41,168 nucleotides of DNA, from assembly GCA_903902895.1 (NCBI GenBank), contig CAIUWO010001022.1, positions 1 through 41,168 on the forward strand. Reading direction: 5' to 3'. A program made the translations under genes and the position numbers. Positions within the stretch are counted from its first letter, which is position 1. Every line of letters starts with the position of its first letter. The stretch comes from Candidatus Hydrogenedentota bacterium. Its GTDB lineage: Bacteria; Hydrogenedentota; Hydrogenedentia; Hydrogenedentales; CAITNO01. Positions 15,553-24,902 of this stretch are shown here, one piece after another. The notes beneath the pieces were generated by a model. That model saw only the letters and a program-made list of their open reading frames with translations. It had not been told where the DNA came from and did no database searches.

Positions 15553-16479
15553 TCACACAAACCGGTGCAGCACCGGCGCCTTGCGCATGCAGTACACCAG
15601 CGCGGCGCTGGCGGCAAACACCAGCGACACGCGCAGCAGTGTGTTGCTGGCCCCCGCGGCCCGGACAAACATGTCCATGACCAGCGGGTGAACCACGTAG
15701 ATGCCCATCGTCAGCGGGGCCAGCAGCCGCACCGCCGCCGTGTCGGGCAACCGCACTGCGCCCGCCGCCGAAAACAGTGCAAGACCCAGCAGCAGCATCA
15801 CCGCGTCCAACGCCTGCCGGCCCGGAATGAAGAACCGCGCCGCGCACACCGCCGCCGTTGCCGCCAGCAGCGCCGCTGTGGCCGCCCACCTCGGCCGGGC
15901 CGCGCGCCCCAGCCCGATGCGGCCAAGCGCCTGTCCAAACAGCGTCGAGGGCGCCGCCGTCAGCCACTGGTGCACCGGAATCACCGTCGGCAGCAGCACC
16001 GCATTGGCGACGAACACGGCCAACCCCAGCGCCGCGCAGACACCCACCCCCGCGGGGCGGTCCACCGCGGGGCAGCGTTGCCGGACCGCATACACCACGA
16101 CGGATGCGGTAAACAGGAAGGGCAGGTACCACAGATGCAGCGAGAAGCCCGCCGGCACCATCCACGGCTCGAAGAAAGGCGTACCGTGCCGCCACTGGCG
16201 CAGCAGGTTCATGGCGAGATAGACCGCCGACCAGAACACCCACGGCAAAAGTACCCGGCGCGCGCGCGACGCCGCGAACGCGCCCAGCGGCGCGTCGGTC
16301 TTTGACCCCGCAAGCAGCGAAAAGGAAATGAGCAGGAACAGAGACAGCCCCGCCACCCCCAGCCAGTAGCAGGGACCTTTCTGATGGTACAAGACCACGC
16401 TAAACGCCGCGGCAACGCGCAGATACTCGTATGACCACACCCGCCCGTCGCGCGCCGCCATATTCCCGCCTCGCATCAT
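15553..16479 (-). CDS. Acyltransferase-3 family membrane protein (EPS acylation)
   Basis: A 308-residue integral membrane protein. After SYEYLRVAAAFSVVLYHQKG (the acyltransferase-3 first helix, with LR and the catalytic-type His replaced in the pattern LYHQ) come about nine hydrophobic segments with SRARRVLLPWVFWSAVY (the conserved R-x-x-R-x-hP cytoplasmic loop) and a final GIYVVHPLVMDMF helix. It probably O-acylates a sugar of the locus polymer. ATG 16479 and 16476 are adjacent; a further in-frame ATG at 16461 is also possible. It lies between the lipoprotein gene and the divergent EPS operon at 16974. Confidence 0.85.
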   Translation of the reverse strand: MMRGGNMAARDGRVWSYEYLRVAAAFSVVLYHQKGPCYWLGVAGLSLFLLISFSLLAGSKTDAPLGAFAASRARRVLLPWVFWSAVYLAMNLLRQWRHGTPFFEPWMVPAGFSLHLWYLPFLFTASVVVYAVRQRCPAVDRPAGVGVCAALGLAVFVANAVLLPTVIPVHQWLTAAPSTLFGQALGRIGLGRAARPRWAATAALLAATAAVCAARFFIPGRQALDAVMLLLGLALFSAAGAVRLPDTAAVRLLAPLTMGIYVVHPLVMDMFVRAAGASNTLLRVSLVFAASAALVYCMRKAPVLHRFV

Positions 16480-16690
16480 GTCGTTCCCCAGTCGCCCGGG
16501 ACGAAAACGCCCCGTCCGTGCCTGTCCGCATTCCGGCGGAAACCACTGCGCTCCCGCACCGCATCATCACGTGACCATCCCGCGTCCACCCGTGGCCGCA
16601 GGCTTCCCGGCAGTATAGGAACACCGACCCCGCCTGTCAACAAACAGTCCCGCCGGATAAACGAAGCCCCCCCTTTTGCTGCTGCCGTGC

Positions 16691-16771
16691 CGCTCTGTGG
16701 GAATCGGTGTACTCTGTGGACCGGTTTTCCCAATGGCCCCGCCCACAGATTGCACCGATTTGCACAGAGCG
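16691..16771. repeat. Long imperfect inverted repeat (REP/MITE-like hairpin)
   Basis: Two 29-nt arms (16691-16719 and 16743-16771) are complementary at about 24-25 positions: CGCTCTGTG..AATCGGTG..TCTGTGG against its reverse complement, around a 23-nt loop. Motifs such as AATCGGTGTA and TCTGTGG are common in dispersed non-coding repeats of GC-rich bacteria. No transposase is nearby. A whole-genome copy count would decide. Confidence 0.55.
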
Positions 16772-16810
16772 AGAATAGGGAACGGGAAAGTGGTGAATTG
16801 TGCATGTCGT

Positions 16811-16843
16811 CCCCGCACGGGGGCGCCGTGCGGGGATTATAAT
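16811..16843 (+). promoter_or_regulatory. Perfect palindrome abutting a TATAAT box
   Basis: CCCCGCACGG (16811-16820) and CCGTGCGGGG (16826-16835) are perfect complements with a 5-nt centre. TATAAT follows at 16838-16843. No -35 match is visible because the palindrome occupies that place, as for an operator or activator-dependent promoter. It lies 130 bp upstream of the rightward EPS operon. Confidence 0.4.
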
Positions 16844-16973
16844 TCCGGCCTGCGGTGTTTACTTCGTCACGGCACGGCGGGATGAGGTGCGAATCGCCGT
16901 GACGGTAGTGTTGCGGGCATGCCTTGTCGTAAGGCAGGAGCCCCGCGTTGCGGGGCAAACGGAGAAGCGCCGG

Positions 16974-18014
16974 ATGGGCGATACCGAAAACACCGGGGAC
17001 AACGGGCGTATCAAGCGGTCCTGGACGCGCCTCCTGGCAGGCGTGCTGACGGCGGCGGCGCTGTCCGGAGTTCTTGCGCTGCTGGTCCTGGAGGGGTCTG
17101 TGCGGCTGCTTTGGCCGCAGCGGCCATTCGAGGATTGGATCGCGCCGGATGCCCGGTATGGGCATCTTTACAAGGCGAACGACCATTTTCAATACCCCTT
17201 TCCCAAGAGCGGCTACGTGATGGATGTGCGCACCAATTCCCTTGGATTTCGCGACGACGAACCGGTGCCGGCAAAAGAAGGGCAAAAAACAGTACTGTTT
17301 CTGGGGGACTCGTACACCATGGGCTTTGCCCTGGATGTCGAGAATCGTTTTGACAGGAAGCTGGCGCAACGGTGCCGGGACAAGGGAAAGGACTTCCGGT
17401 TCATCAACGCCGGTGTGGACGGATGGGGCACGGTGCAGGCGTCCCGCTACGCGCAGGACCATTTTGAGGTGTTGCGCCCAGACATTGTGGTCCTGACGTT
17501 CTGCGAGAACGATCCCTATGACGACGCGTCATTCCTCGAAGATGAAGGCCCCACTCGGGTTGAGACGCGCGCCGCGCGGCTGTTTCTGCAGCGGCATTCC
17601 CATCTATACCGGCTTGCCTACAATCTGCGATGGATGTGGCAGCACAAGGATGAGGTGCGGCAGTTGGGCCGGGACCAGAAGCAGGATGGTCAGGCCGACC
17701 CGTCGGCCGCGATATTCATACCGGAGGACCAATGGCAGAAGTCGTTACAGCGCCTGCGCGATTTTCACGCGGCGCTGCTGCGGCAAAATCCAAGCGCGGT
17801 TCTGTTGGTTCAGGCATCCTCACCCACCAGCACCGACGTGCGCAGTCATCTCTCGGGACTGGACAACGGCAAGAGTCTTTTCTATATTGATTTGAGCGGA
17901 CCGGTGGGCGCCCTGTCCGTGCCGGAAAGGCGGCTTACACATGACCCCCACTGGAGCGCCAAGGTGCAGGAAATCAGCGCGCAGGCACTGTATGACAGGA
18001 TCGCGCAGCTTTAG
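16974..18014 (+). CDS. SGNH/GDSL hydrolase-like membrane-anchored protein (AlgX/DHHW-like)
   Basis: 346 residues from ATG 16974, chosen because GGAG lies 9 nt upstream; the open frame extends to 16800 without a good start. One hydrophobic helix (about 20-40) anchors the protein, with the rest probably periplasmic. SGNH blocks are visible: GDSYTMG (111-117, nucleophile S113), NAGVDGWG (block II Gly), CEND (177-180, block III Asn179), and DPHW near the C-terminus (D324, H326), the D-x-H-W form typical of AlgX/AlgJ-type proteins. Such enzymes add or remove O-acetyl groups on exopolysaccharides. It is the first gene of the rightward EPS cluster, and the two acyltransferase-3 proteins are possible partners. 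Confidence 0.85.
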   Translation: MGDTENTGDNGRIKRSWTRLLAGVLTAAALSGVLALLVLEGSVRLLWPQRPFEDWIAPDARYGHLYKANDHFQYPFPKSGYVMDVRTNSLGFRDDEPVPAKEGQKTVLFLGDSYTMGFALDVENRFDRKLAQRCRDKGKDFRFINAGVDGWGTVQASRYAQDHFEVLRPDIVVLTFCENDPYDDASFLEDEGPTRVETRAARLFLQRHSHLYRLAYNLRWMWQHKDEVRQLGRDQKQDGQADPSAAIFIPEDQWQKSLQRLRDFHAALLRQNPSAVLLVQASSPTSTDVRSHLSGLDNGKSLFYIDLSGPVGALSVPERRLTHDPHWSAKVQEISAQALYDRIAQL

Positions 18015-18096
18015 GGGCAGGAATTCTACGAACCCTTACCGGGTTTATTAGAAAAGACCAAGACAATAGGCCGATTGGGGCCTGCGGAGGTGTGTA

Positions 18097-19344
18097 ATGG
18101 GCGCTTCGACAGTTGGCTATCTGTCCAGCCTGTACCCTGCCCTTTCGCACACGTTTATTTTCAGGGAAATCCAGGCGTTGCGGGCATTGGGGCTGACAGT
18201 CAAAACAGCGTCCATTCGCCTGCCGGAGGACCTTGACCGCATGACTGCCGAAGAGCGGGAGGAGTTCGGCCGGACCTACTACGTCAACAACACTTCCTAT
18301 GCCCGGCTGTTTTTTGCGCATTTGCGGCTTGTGGCACTGCGGCCGGGTGGCTACTTCCGCGCCTTGGGCTATGCGCTTGGCCTGCGAAAGAAGGGCCCCG
18401 TTCCCCTGTTGAAAATTGCGGCCTATTTCGCGCAGGCCGGTCTGCTGATGGACTGGATGCGCAGCGAGGGCATCTGCCATCTGCATGTGCATTTCGGCAA
18501 CCCGCCGGCAACGGCCGCGATGATTGCGGCCCATGCGGGCGCGGCCCCGTTCAGCCTTAGCATTCACGGTCCGGACATCTTTAATGACGAGGGGCCCAGC
18601 CTGCTGGCGGAAAAGATCGACAAGGCCCTTTTTGTGCGCTGTATCAGCCACTTCTGCCAAAGTCAGGTGATGCGCCTGACGGCGTTCAGCCAGTGGTCCA
18701 AACTGCACATAGTGCGGTGCGGTGTGGACATCGGCGCTTTTGGCCCGCGTCCGGCCACGAACAACGCGGTTCCGGAAATTGTCTGCGTCGGACGGCTCGT
18801 TTCGGCGAAGGGGCAGTACGTGCTTCTGCAGGCGTGCGACGAACTTCGCAGGCGCGGAGTGCGGCTGCATGTCACGTTCCTGGGAGACGGTCCCGAACGA
18901 CCGGCGCTTGAGGCGGCGGCGAAGCAGCTGAACCTGCAGGATGCGGCAGCCTTCGCGGGGGCCGTGGGGCAGGATCAGGTGCACAACAGCCTTGAACGGG
19001 CCGACATGATGGTGCTTCCAAGTTTTGCCGAGGGGCTTCCCGTTGTGCTGATGGAGGCCATGGCCAAGGAGGTGCCGTGCATCTCGACGCGCATTATGGG
19101 CATACCGGAATTGATTCAGGACGGTGTGAACGGTTTTCTGGCCCCGGCATCGGACTGGCGCACCCTGGCGGACAAGATGGAACTGTTGATTGGCAGTCCG
19201 GACCTGGGCGCCACCTTTGGCAGAAACGGCCGTCTCACGGTAATGGACGGGTATGACATCGAGGCAAACGGCAGGGCCATGCATGAGCTCTTTACGCGCT
19301 ACATTCCCCGCCCGGGAGTTCAAGAGAGTGGGGGAGGGGCATGA
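18097..19344 (+). CDS. Glycosyltransferase family 4 (GT-B)
   Basis: A 415-residue retaining GT-B glycosyltransferase. The N-terminal acceptor domain has the YPALSHTFIFREI motif typical of colanic-acid/EPS GT4 enzymes and LHVHFGN, SIHGPDIF. The C-terminal donor domain (PF00534) has IVCVGRLVSAKG, FLGDGPERP, and the E-x7-E motif EGLPVVLME with E312 and E320. It transfers a sugar from a nucleotide sugar to the lipid-linked repeat unit at the cytoplasmic face. GGAGG precedes the ATG. Its stop overlaps the next start by four bases (ATGA), so it is co-translated with the GT2 at 19341. Donor and acceptor cannot be read. Confidence 0.92.
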   Translation: MGASTVGYLSSLYPALSHTFIFREIQALRALGLTVKTASIRLPEDLDRMTAEEREEFGRTYYVNNTSYARLFFAHLRLVALRPGGYFRALGYALGLRKKGPVPLLKIAAYFAQAGLLMDWMRSEGICHLHVHFGNPPATAAMIAAHAGAAPFSLSIHGPDIFNDEGPSLLAEKIDKALFVRCISHFCQSQVMRLTAFSQWSKLHIVRCGVDIGAFGPRPATNNAVPEIVCVGRLVSAKGQYVLLQACDELRRRGVRLHVTFLGDGPERPALEAAAKQLNLQDAAAFAGAVGQDQVHNSLERADMMVLPSFAEGLPVVLMEAMAKEVPCISTRIMGIPELIQDGVNGFLAPASDWRTLADKMELLIGSPDLGATFGRNGRLTVMDGYDIEANGRAMHELFTRYIPRPGVQESGGGA

Positions 19345-20576
19345 TTCTTGGCGCGGCCCACATCGTTTTGTTTGTTGCCGCGCTGCTTTGCGCTGTCATA
19401 GGGCTCTATCTGCTTGTTGTGACCATTGCGGCGTTTGGGCTGAAGCCCAACCGCCGTGTTCCGGCGAATTATCCGTCCTGCGCCGTGGTCATTCCCGCGC
19501 ACAACGAGGCGCTGCAAATCGGACGCACCCTCGAGTGTCTTGCGCGCTCCAATTATCCCAAAGACCTTTTTCAGGCCTATGTTATTGCCGACAACTGCGA
19601 CGACGACACCGCCGCGACGGCCCGCGCTGCGGGGGCCGCGGTCTTTGAAAGAACCGACCCCGGCAACCGGGGAAAAGGACAGGCACTGGACTGGTGTTTC
19701 CGCGAGCACACCGAGATGCTTCGAAAACATCCGGCCACCGTCATCATTGACGCGGACAGCATGGTCGAGCCGGACTTTCTGGCCGCGCTTACGGCCCGCC
19801 TCTTGGAGCCGGGCGTGGCGGCGGTGCAGGGCAACAACAGCGTGGCCAACCCGCTGCAGCACTGGCGCACGGCATTGACGGGCGCGAGTTTTGCGCTGGT
19901 CAACTGTGTGCGCCCAGCGGGGCTTGCCCGGTTGGGAACCAGTGCCGGTCTTAAGGGAAACGGGATGGGCTTCCAGAGCGAACTGCTCGCGCACCGGGGA
20001 TGGCCGGCCCATTCAATCGTCGAGGATGTCGAGTTCGGCGTGCGGCTGCTGCTGGAGGGCCATCGCACCGTGTTTGACTTGGACGCCCGCATCAGTTCCG
20101 ACATGCCCGCCGGCCGGCGACAGGCCGATGCGCAGCGTCGGCGCTGGGAGTTTGGCCGTTTCCAGGTGGCCCGGCGCTACATACCCGCGCTGGTCAGGGC
20201 CATGATGACGGACCGCGTCTCCCGGCACATCGGGGCGCTGATGGAACTGGTCGTGCCGCCCCTGTCCGTGCTTGCACTGGTTGAGGGCGCCGGTCTGCTG
20301 CTTTCGTTTTTTGTTCATCCCGCCTGGACGGCGGTGTTTGCCGCCTGCATCGCGATGACCGCGCTGCACGTGGCCCTGGGCCTGCGCTATTGCCGCATGC
20401 CCGGGCGCGTCTGGCTGGCACTGGCCGCGGCGCCCGTGTTCCTGCTGTGGAAAGTGGGCGTTTACGTGGGCCTTGTTGTCACGCGCGGCCAGCGGGGCTG
20501 GGTGCGCACGCAGCGCGACGGGGAACTGCCGGCGGGCGGGATTGCGCCCCACCCACGGGGAGACCGTCACACCTGA
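19341..20576 (+). CDS. Membrane glycosyltransferase family 2 (cellulose-synthase-like)
   Basis: A 411-residue inverting GT-A enzyme. An N-terminal helix (about 5-32) is followed by the catalytic domain: VVIPAHNEA, DNCDDDT, IIDADS (D137, D139 binding the metal-nucleotide), the general-base region VEDVEFG (228-229) and QRRRW (265-269), as in processive GT2 proteins of the cellulose/hyaluronan synthase type. Two or three C-terminal helices (about 300-390) follow. It could polymerise a homopolymer or add one sugar; the surrounding Wzx/Wzy genes favour the latter. It overlaps the GT4 stop codon by four bases. Confidence 0.9.
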   Translation: MILGAAHIVLFVAALLCAVIGLYLLVVTIAAFGLKPNRRVPANYPSCAVVIPAHNEALQIGRTLECLARSNYPKDLFQAYVIADNCDDDTAATARAAGAAVFERTDPGNRGKGQALDWCFREHTEMLRKHPATVIIDADSMVEPDFLAALTARLLEPGVAAVQGNNSVANPLQHWRTALTGASFALVNCVRPAGLARLGTSAGLKGNGMGFQSELLAHRGWPAHSIVEDVEFGVRLLLEGHRTVFDLDARISSDMPAGRRQADAQRRRWEFGRFQVARRYIPALVRAMMTDRVSRHIGALMELVVPPLSVLALVEGAGLLLSFFVHPAWTAVFAACIAMTALHVALGLRYCRMPGRVWLALAAAPVFLLWKVGVYVGLVVTRGQRGWVRTQRDGELPAGGIAPHPRGDRHT

Positions 20577-20688
20577 CGCTTAGGACCGGTATTTTCGCGC
20601 AGTTCGGCGACAGGGTCCTTCCGGGCCCGCGAAACGAGCGCCGCCGCGCCGTTGCTGTTCTTCGGGGCCTTTTGGGACACTGGCAACC

Positions 20689-22065
20689 ATGACGACTGAA
20701 TATACAGGCACCCTGGCCGAGGTGAACGCCGCAGAGGCCGACGGGCTGGAATCCGCCCGGCCCGGCACGCTGCGGGGGCTTGCCCTGCGCGGGGGGCTGT
20801 GGACGCTCATGGGCCACGGCACTGCGCAGATTATCCGTCTTGGCGGCAACATCCTGGTGGCCCGGCTGCTGTTTCCCGAGGATTTCGGCATTATGGGCAC
20901 CGTGTTTGCCGTAATGATAGGCATTACGATGTTTTCGGACATCGGCCTCGGCCCGGGCATCATCCAGGACCGGCGCGGTACGGACCCGGTGTTTCTACGC
21001 ACCGCATGGACCCTCCAGGTCGTTCGCGGATTCTTTATCTGGCTCGTTTCGATTCCGCTGGCGCTGGCCGTCTACTGGTCCAATGGCGAGCCGCTTTTTC
21101 TCTGGCTGGTGCCGATTGCGGGGCTCACCTGCGTCATGTCCGGTTTCAACTCGGTGTCACTGATCACCTGCAAGCGCCGTCTCAGCTTCGGCCGCATGAC
21201 CCTGCTCAGCCTTGCCGCAAACACCGCCGGCACCGTGGCGATGATCTGCTGCGCCCTGGTCTATCCGACTGTCTGGGCGCTTCTGGCAAACGCCTTCGTG
21301 AGCGCCGCGGTCATTCTGGCAGGCAGTTTCCTTTTCCTTCCGGAGATCCCCATGCGCTGGCAGTGGGACCCGGAATCCGTGCGGGGTCTTGTCCGCTTCG
21401 GCCGGTGGATTTTTGTGGGCACAGCCCTGACGTTCTTGGTTTCCAGGCTGGACATCTTCATCCTGGGAAGCGTCACAGGCATGGCCGTGCTTGGTGTGTA
21501 CGCGGTGGCGAAGAACTTTGCCTTCGCCGCGCTGGATGCGCTGGGCATGGTGTGCTCAACGGTGCTTATGCCGGTCTATTCGCGCCTTGCCGAGCGCGGC
21601 CCCGAGGAGCTTCGGCGGCAGACCCTGAAGATGCGGGCGCTGCTGCTGGCCCTGTTTCTGCCGCCCTTCTGGGCGCTTGCCATCGCGGGACCGCGCCTGA
21701 TCGCGTTTCTCTACGATGATCGTTACCAGGATGCGGGCTGGATGATTCAGATACTTGCCGCGGGGGCCGTCGGCACGGCTGTTTCCGCCACGGTTGACCA
21801 GGTGCTGCTTGCCCGGGGGGACTCGTTCCGCTACATGCTCCAGCTTGCATCGAAGCTTGTGCTGCAGCTTTCGGGGATGGCGCTGGGCGCGCACTTCGGG
21901 GGCCTTCGCGGCTTCATTGTCGGGTTGGCGGTGGCCGACGCGCTCAATTATCCGATTCTGATGGGGTTGGCGCGGAAGTACGGCGTGTGGCTTCCCCGCC
22001 TCGACGCCGCCGCGTACGCCCTTTCGGCTGTCGTCATCGTGACCGGATGGCTGCTTCTTGCATAG
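20689..22065 (+). CDS. Wzx-type polysaccharide flippase
   Basis: A 458-residue multi-helix membrane protein of the polysaccharide-transporter/MOP superfamily (PF13440/PF01943). After a short polar N-terminus, GGLWTLMGHGTAQIIRLGGNILVARLLFPEDFGIMGTV is the classic first two helices. About 12 hydrophobic segments follow, with the conserved SRLDIFILGSV and LGVYAVAKNFAF in the second half. It flips the undecaprenyl-linked repeat unit to the periplasm. The SD is weak. It lies between GT2 and the Wzy gene, as in standard Wzx/Wzy clusters. Confidence 0.9.
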   Translation: MTTEYTGTLAEVNAAEADGLESARPGTLRGLALRGGLWTLMGHGTAQIIRLGGNILVARLLFPEDFGIMGTVFAVMIGITMFSDIGLGPGIIQDRRGTDPVFLRTAWTLQVVRGFFIWLVSIPLALAVYWSNGEPLFLWLVPIAGLTCVMSGFNSVSLITCKRRLSFGRMTLLSLAANTAGTVAMICCALVYPTVWALLANAFVSAAVILAGSFLFLPEIPMRWQWDPESVRGLVRFGRWIFVGTALTFLVSRLDIFILGSVTGMAVLGVYAVAKNFAFAALDALGMVCSTVLMPVYSRLAERGPEELRRQTLKMRALLLALFLPPFWALAIAGPRLIAFLYDDRYQDAGWMIQILAAGAVGTAVSATVDQVLLARGDSFRYMLQLASKLVLQLSGMALGAHFGGLRGFIVGLAVADALNYPILMGLARKYGVWLPRLDAAAYALSAVVIVTGWLLLA

Positions 22066-22109
22066 GCGGCCGCGTCCGGAGAAGGTGTTGATTACGAGGA
22101 GTTGCCGCC

Positions 22110-23522
22110 ATGGACGGCCATGTTAATTTTCTGGCGCCTGCAGCCCTGCTGGGCTGGTTCCCAGCCACCATCGCGCTGTTTGTGTATCTCCCCGCGCGCC
22201 GCGCGGTGATTGTGTCGTTCCTTGCGGGATGGATGTTTCTGCCGGTGATCGACTACAAGATTGCCTTTCTCCCCTCTTTTGACAAGACGGCGGTCATTTG
22301 CCTGGCGGTGCTCACGGGCGTTCTTCTTTTTGACGCGGCACGGTTGCTGCGTCTGCGGCCCCACTGGATAGACCTGACCATCCTGATCGTGTGCCTGGGC
22401 CCCTTTGCCTCGTCTGTCTCCAACGGGCTCGGCGCGCGCGATGGTGTTTCCGAATCGGTCCACGAGACGCTGCTCTGGGGGCTTCCCTGGCTGATTGGGC
22501 GCCTGTACTTCACCGACCTGGAGGCGCTGCGCGAACTGGCCGTTGGGATTTTCATCGGCGGCCTGGTCTACGCGCCCTTATGCCTTCTGGAGATTCGCAT
22601 CAGCCCCCAACTCCATTACCAGCTCTACGGATTTCACCAGCATTCATTCTTCCAGCACATCCGCTACGGGGGGTACCGCCCCATGGTGTTCATGCACCAC
22701 GGCCTCATGGTGGGCCTGTTCATGGCGGCGGCCGCGCTGAGCGGCGCGTGGCTTCACCGCAGCGGCAGTCTGAGGACGCTCTTGGGCATTCCGCTTCCGC
22801 TTCTCTTTCTTCCGCTTTTTGCCGTCACCATCCTGATCAAGTCCGTTGGGGCCATTGTGCTCCTGTTTGTGGGAATGGCCATTCTGTATTGTGTGCAGTA
22901 TCTGAGGTCGAGCCTTCCCGTCCTCGCGCTTGCGGCCGCGGCCGTGGCCTACATACTGGTGCGCATGACGGGCGTGATCCCCAGCAGCGACCTTGTGGCC
23001 GCGGCGAAGGCCACGCTGGGCGCCGACCGCGCGCAGTCGCTGGAAAGCCGCCTGGTCAACGAGGACATGCTCACGGGCCGCGCGCTGGAACGTCCCGTTG
23101 CCGGATGGGGCGGGTGGGGGCGCGCCCGCATCCACGACGAGTCCGGGCAGGATGTCACGATCACCGACAGCCTCTGGATCATTTTTCTTGGAAACAAGGG
23201 GCTCCTTGGCCTGGCCGGGCTGATGCTTGCGCTGCTCCTTCCGGTGGCGCTGCTTCCCCGGCGCATACCTGTGCGGTTTTGGGCCCATCCCGACGCCGGG
23301 GCATGCGCCGTGCTCTCGGTCATACTGCTGCTTTGGGCGGTTGACAACCTGCTCAATGGGATGATCAATCCGGTGTACCTTCTTATTGCCGGAGGCCTTG
23401 GCGGGCTCGCCAAAGTCGAGGAAGCCTGCGGGGACGAGAACGACGAAATCGCCGAAGAGGGTGGCGCGGACGAAGCGGCTGAAGGCGGCAGCGGTGTTGA
23501 GAGACTCCGGCCCCGCACCTGA
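22110..23522 (+). CDS. Wzy/O-antigen ligase-like polymerase
   Basis: A 470-residue membrane protein with about 11-12 hydrophobic segments and a large polar loop (about 160-200 with QLYGFHQHSFFQHIRYGGYRPMVFMHHG) followed by a second one (DRAQSLESRL...GWGGWGRARIHDE, about 305-350). The loop layout and the VTITDSLWIIFLGNKGLLGL helix match Wzy/WaaL-family polymerases (O-antigen ligase like, PF04932). It joins repeat units in the periplasm. The C-terminal 40 residues are acidic and rich in Glu/Ala and Gly, an unusual cytoplasmic tail. The gene follows Wzx by 44 bp. Confidence 0.85.
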   Translation: MDGHVNFLAPAALLGWFPATIALFVYLPARRAVIVSFLAGWMFLPVIDYKIAFLPSFDKTAVICLAVLTGVLLFDAARLLRLRPHWIDLTILIVCLGPFASSVSNGLGARDGVSESVHETLLWGLPWLIGRLYFTDLEALRELAVGIFIGGLVYAPLCLLEIRISPQLHYQLYGFHQHSFFQHIRYGGYRPMVFMHHGLMVGLFMAAAALSGAWLHRSGSLRTLLGIPLPLLFLPLFAVTILIKSVGAIVLLFVGMAILYCVQYLRSSLPVLALAAAAVAYILVRMTGVIPSSDLVAAAKATLGADRAQSLESRLVNEDMLTGRALERPVAGWGGWGRARIHDESGQDVTITDSLWIIFLGNKGLLGLAGLMLALLLPVALLPRRIPVRFWAHPDAGACAVLSVILLLWAVDNLLNGMINPVYLLIAGGLGGLAKVEEACGDENDEIAEEGGADEAAEGGSGVERLRPRT

Positions 23523-23654
23523 GGCCCGGGCGGGGGGAATATTGGGGCCGTGGTATTGGTTCGTAAAGAACGTGGCTAAGTGTAGGCGCCGACCTTTCAT
23601 GCGGAGGGCGGAATAGGTTCTATTGTTTTCCCAATTGCGAGGGGCTTTGCAGTC

Positions 23655-24902
23655 TTGGACCACAAGTGCGGCCAGAAGCGTATGCCCAGTTCCAGTGACG
23701 CGCCGGGCGGTCATGCCGGAGCAAGCTCCCCTGCACGGGGTGGCGGGCCGTTTGCGGCCGAAAGGGCAGGAAACAACGCGTTTGTGTGGCGCTCTTTCCC
23801 GTCGGACACGCTCGGCGAAACGGCCGTCTACAGGGCACACTGGGGTTCACGCTTCGACTTCATGTACCCGTATACGAACGACTGCAAGCGGTGGGTTGGG
23901 AATCTCGCCCAGAAGACCCTCTATTGGAGCGGCATTGCGGAAATATACAACCGCGCGCGGCACCATAGGGGCGCAACCATCCAGATGTACCACAGCGTTT
24001 CCAAGCCGGAGGAGCAGCGGTGGATCGACCCGCGATTCACCATAACGCCGGACGAGTTTGAGTCACAGATGCGCTTCCTGGGCAGGCACCGAAATGTCGT
24101 CCCCTACACCGCGCTTACCGAACTTCTTGAGCGGGGCGAGGAGCCTCCCGCGGGCACTGTGGCCATCACCTTCGATGACGGCTATCTGGACACGCTCCGG
24201 GTGGCCGCGCCCATTATGGAAAAGTACGGCCTGCCCGCCATCGCGTTTCTTGTCACAGGCTATGTGGACCGGGGCCAGACCCAGTGGAGCGACGAGCTGT
24301 TTTCACTGTTTGTTTCCCACACCCGCAACTTCGTGAAGATTCCGGAGATATCCCCGTCAACCGTGGACCTGGGCGATGAACTGGCCAAGGCGGCCGCCTA
24401 CGCCGCGCTGCAACTGTGGTTTATAACCGCCCTGCCCGCGGAGCGGGCGGAAATGCTGGCCCTGCTGGCGGACGAGTTCCGTCCCGAGTGCGTGCCGCCG
24501 CGCCTCACGATGACGTGGGATGATGTGCGCGAGATGGTCCGTGAGCACCCCTCCATTGAGATAGGCCTGCACAGCGCCGAGCATCTGGACTTGACGGCCC
24601 ATGACGGGGCATTGGCCCAAAGCGAACTGGACCAATGCCTTCAGGCAACGTACCGGGAACTGGGTGTCAGGCCGAAACACTTCGCGTTTCCCTACAACCG
24701 CGTGTCCCCGGAAGCCCGCGAACTGGTCCTGCAGTCCGGTTTCCGCTCAGCCGTGGCTACCGGCAACGGCATTGTCATTTCGAGCAAGTCGGACCGTCTG
24801 GCGCTGCCCCGCATGGAGACCTGCCGGTCGCTGACCCTCTTCCGATTCAGAACGGGCGGGGCCTGTCCGGGCGTTTCCCGCTCGCTGTTGAGGTACCCAT
24901 GA
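23655..24902 (+). CDS. NodB-type polysaccharide deacetylase
   Basis: An open frame of 415 codons from TTG 23655 (GAGGGG upstream); ATG 23682 and 23862 are alternatives and the true start is uncertain. The NodB fold (PF01522) shows IQMYHSV, TFDDGYLD (D174-D175 in the long numbering, catalytic base and metal ligand) and the metal-binding H-S-x-x-H motif LHSAEHLDL (H306, H310). No signal peptide is seen, so it is probably cytoplasmic or loosely associated. In similar EPS clusters the enzyme N-deacetylates a lipid-linked amino sugar. Its TGA overlaps the next ATG (ATGA), so it is co-translated with the GT2 gene. Confidence 0.9.
   Translation: MDHKCGQKRMPSSSDAPGGHAGASSPARGGGPFAAERAGNNAFVWRSFPSDTLGETAVYRAHWGSRFDFMYPYTNDCKRWVGNLAQKTLYWSGIAEIYNRARHHRGATIQMYHSVSKPEEQRWIDPRFTITPDEFESQMRFLGRHRNVVPYTALTELLERGEEPPAGTVAITFDDGYLDTLRVAAPIMEKYGLPAIAFLVTGYVDRGQTQWSDELFSLFVSHTRNFVKIPEISPSTVDLGDELAKAAAYAALQLWFITALPAERAEMLALLADEFRPECVPPRLTMTWDDVREMVREHPSIEIGLHSAEHLDLTAHDGALAQSELDQCLQATYRELGVRPKHFAFPYNRVSPEARELVLQSGFRSAVATGNGIVISSKSDRLALPRMETCRSLTLFRFRTGGACPGVSRSLLRYP

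Larger units (their letters stand above)
16480..16973. other. Divergent intergenic region with long hairpin and promoter-like palindrome
   Basis: A 494-bp region between divergent genes. It contains a long imperfect hairpin (16691-16771), a perfect 10-bp palindrome touching a TATAAT (16811-16843) and two small hairpins right before the SGNH gene: GCCTT/AAGGC at 16921-16935 and GCCCCGC/GCGGGGC near 16940-16956. The frame of the SGNH gene stays open to 16800, but that upstream part has no good start signal. Confidence 0.6.
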
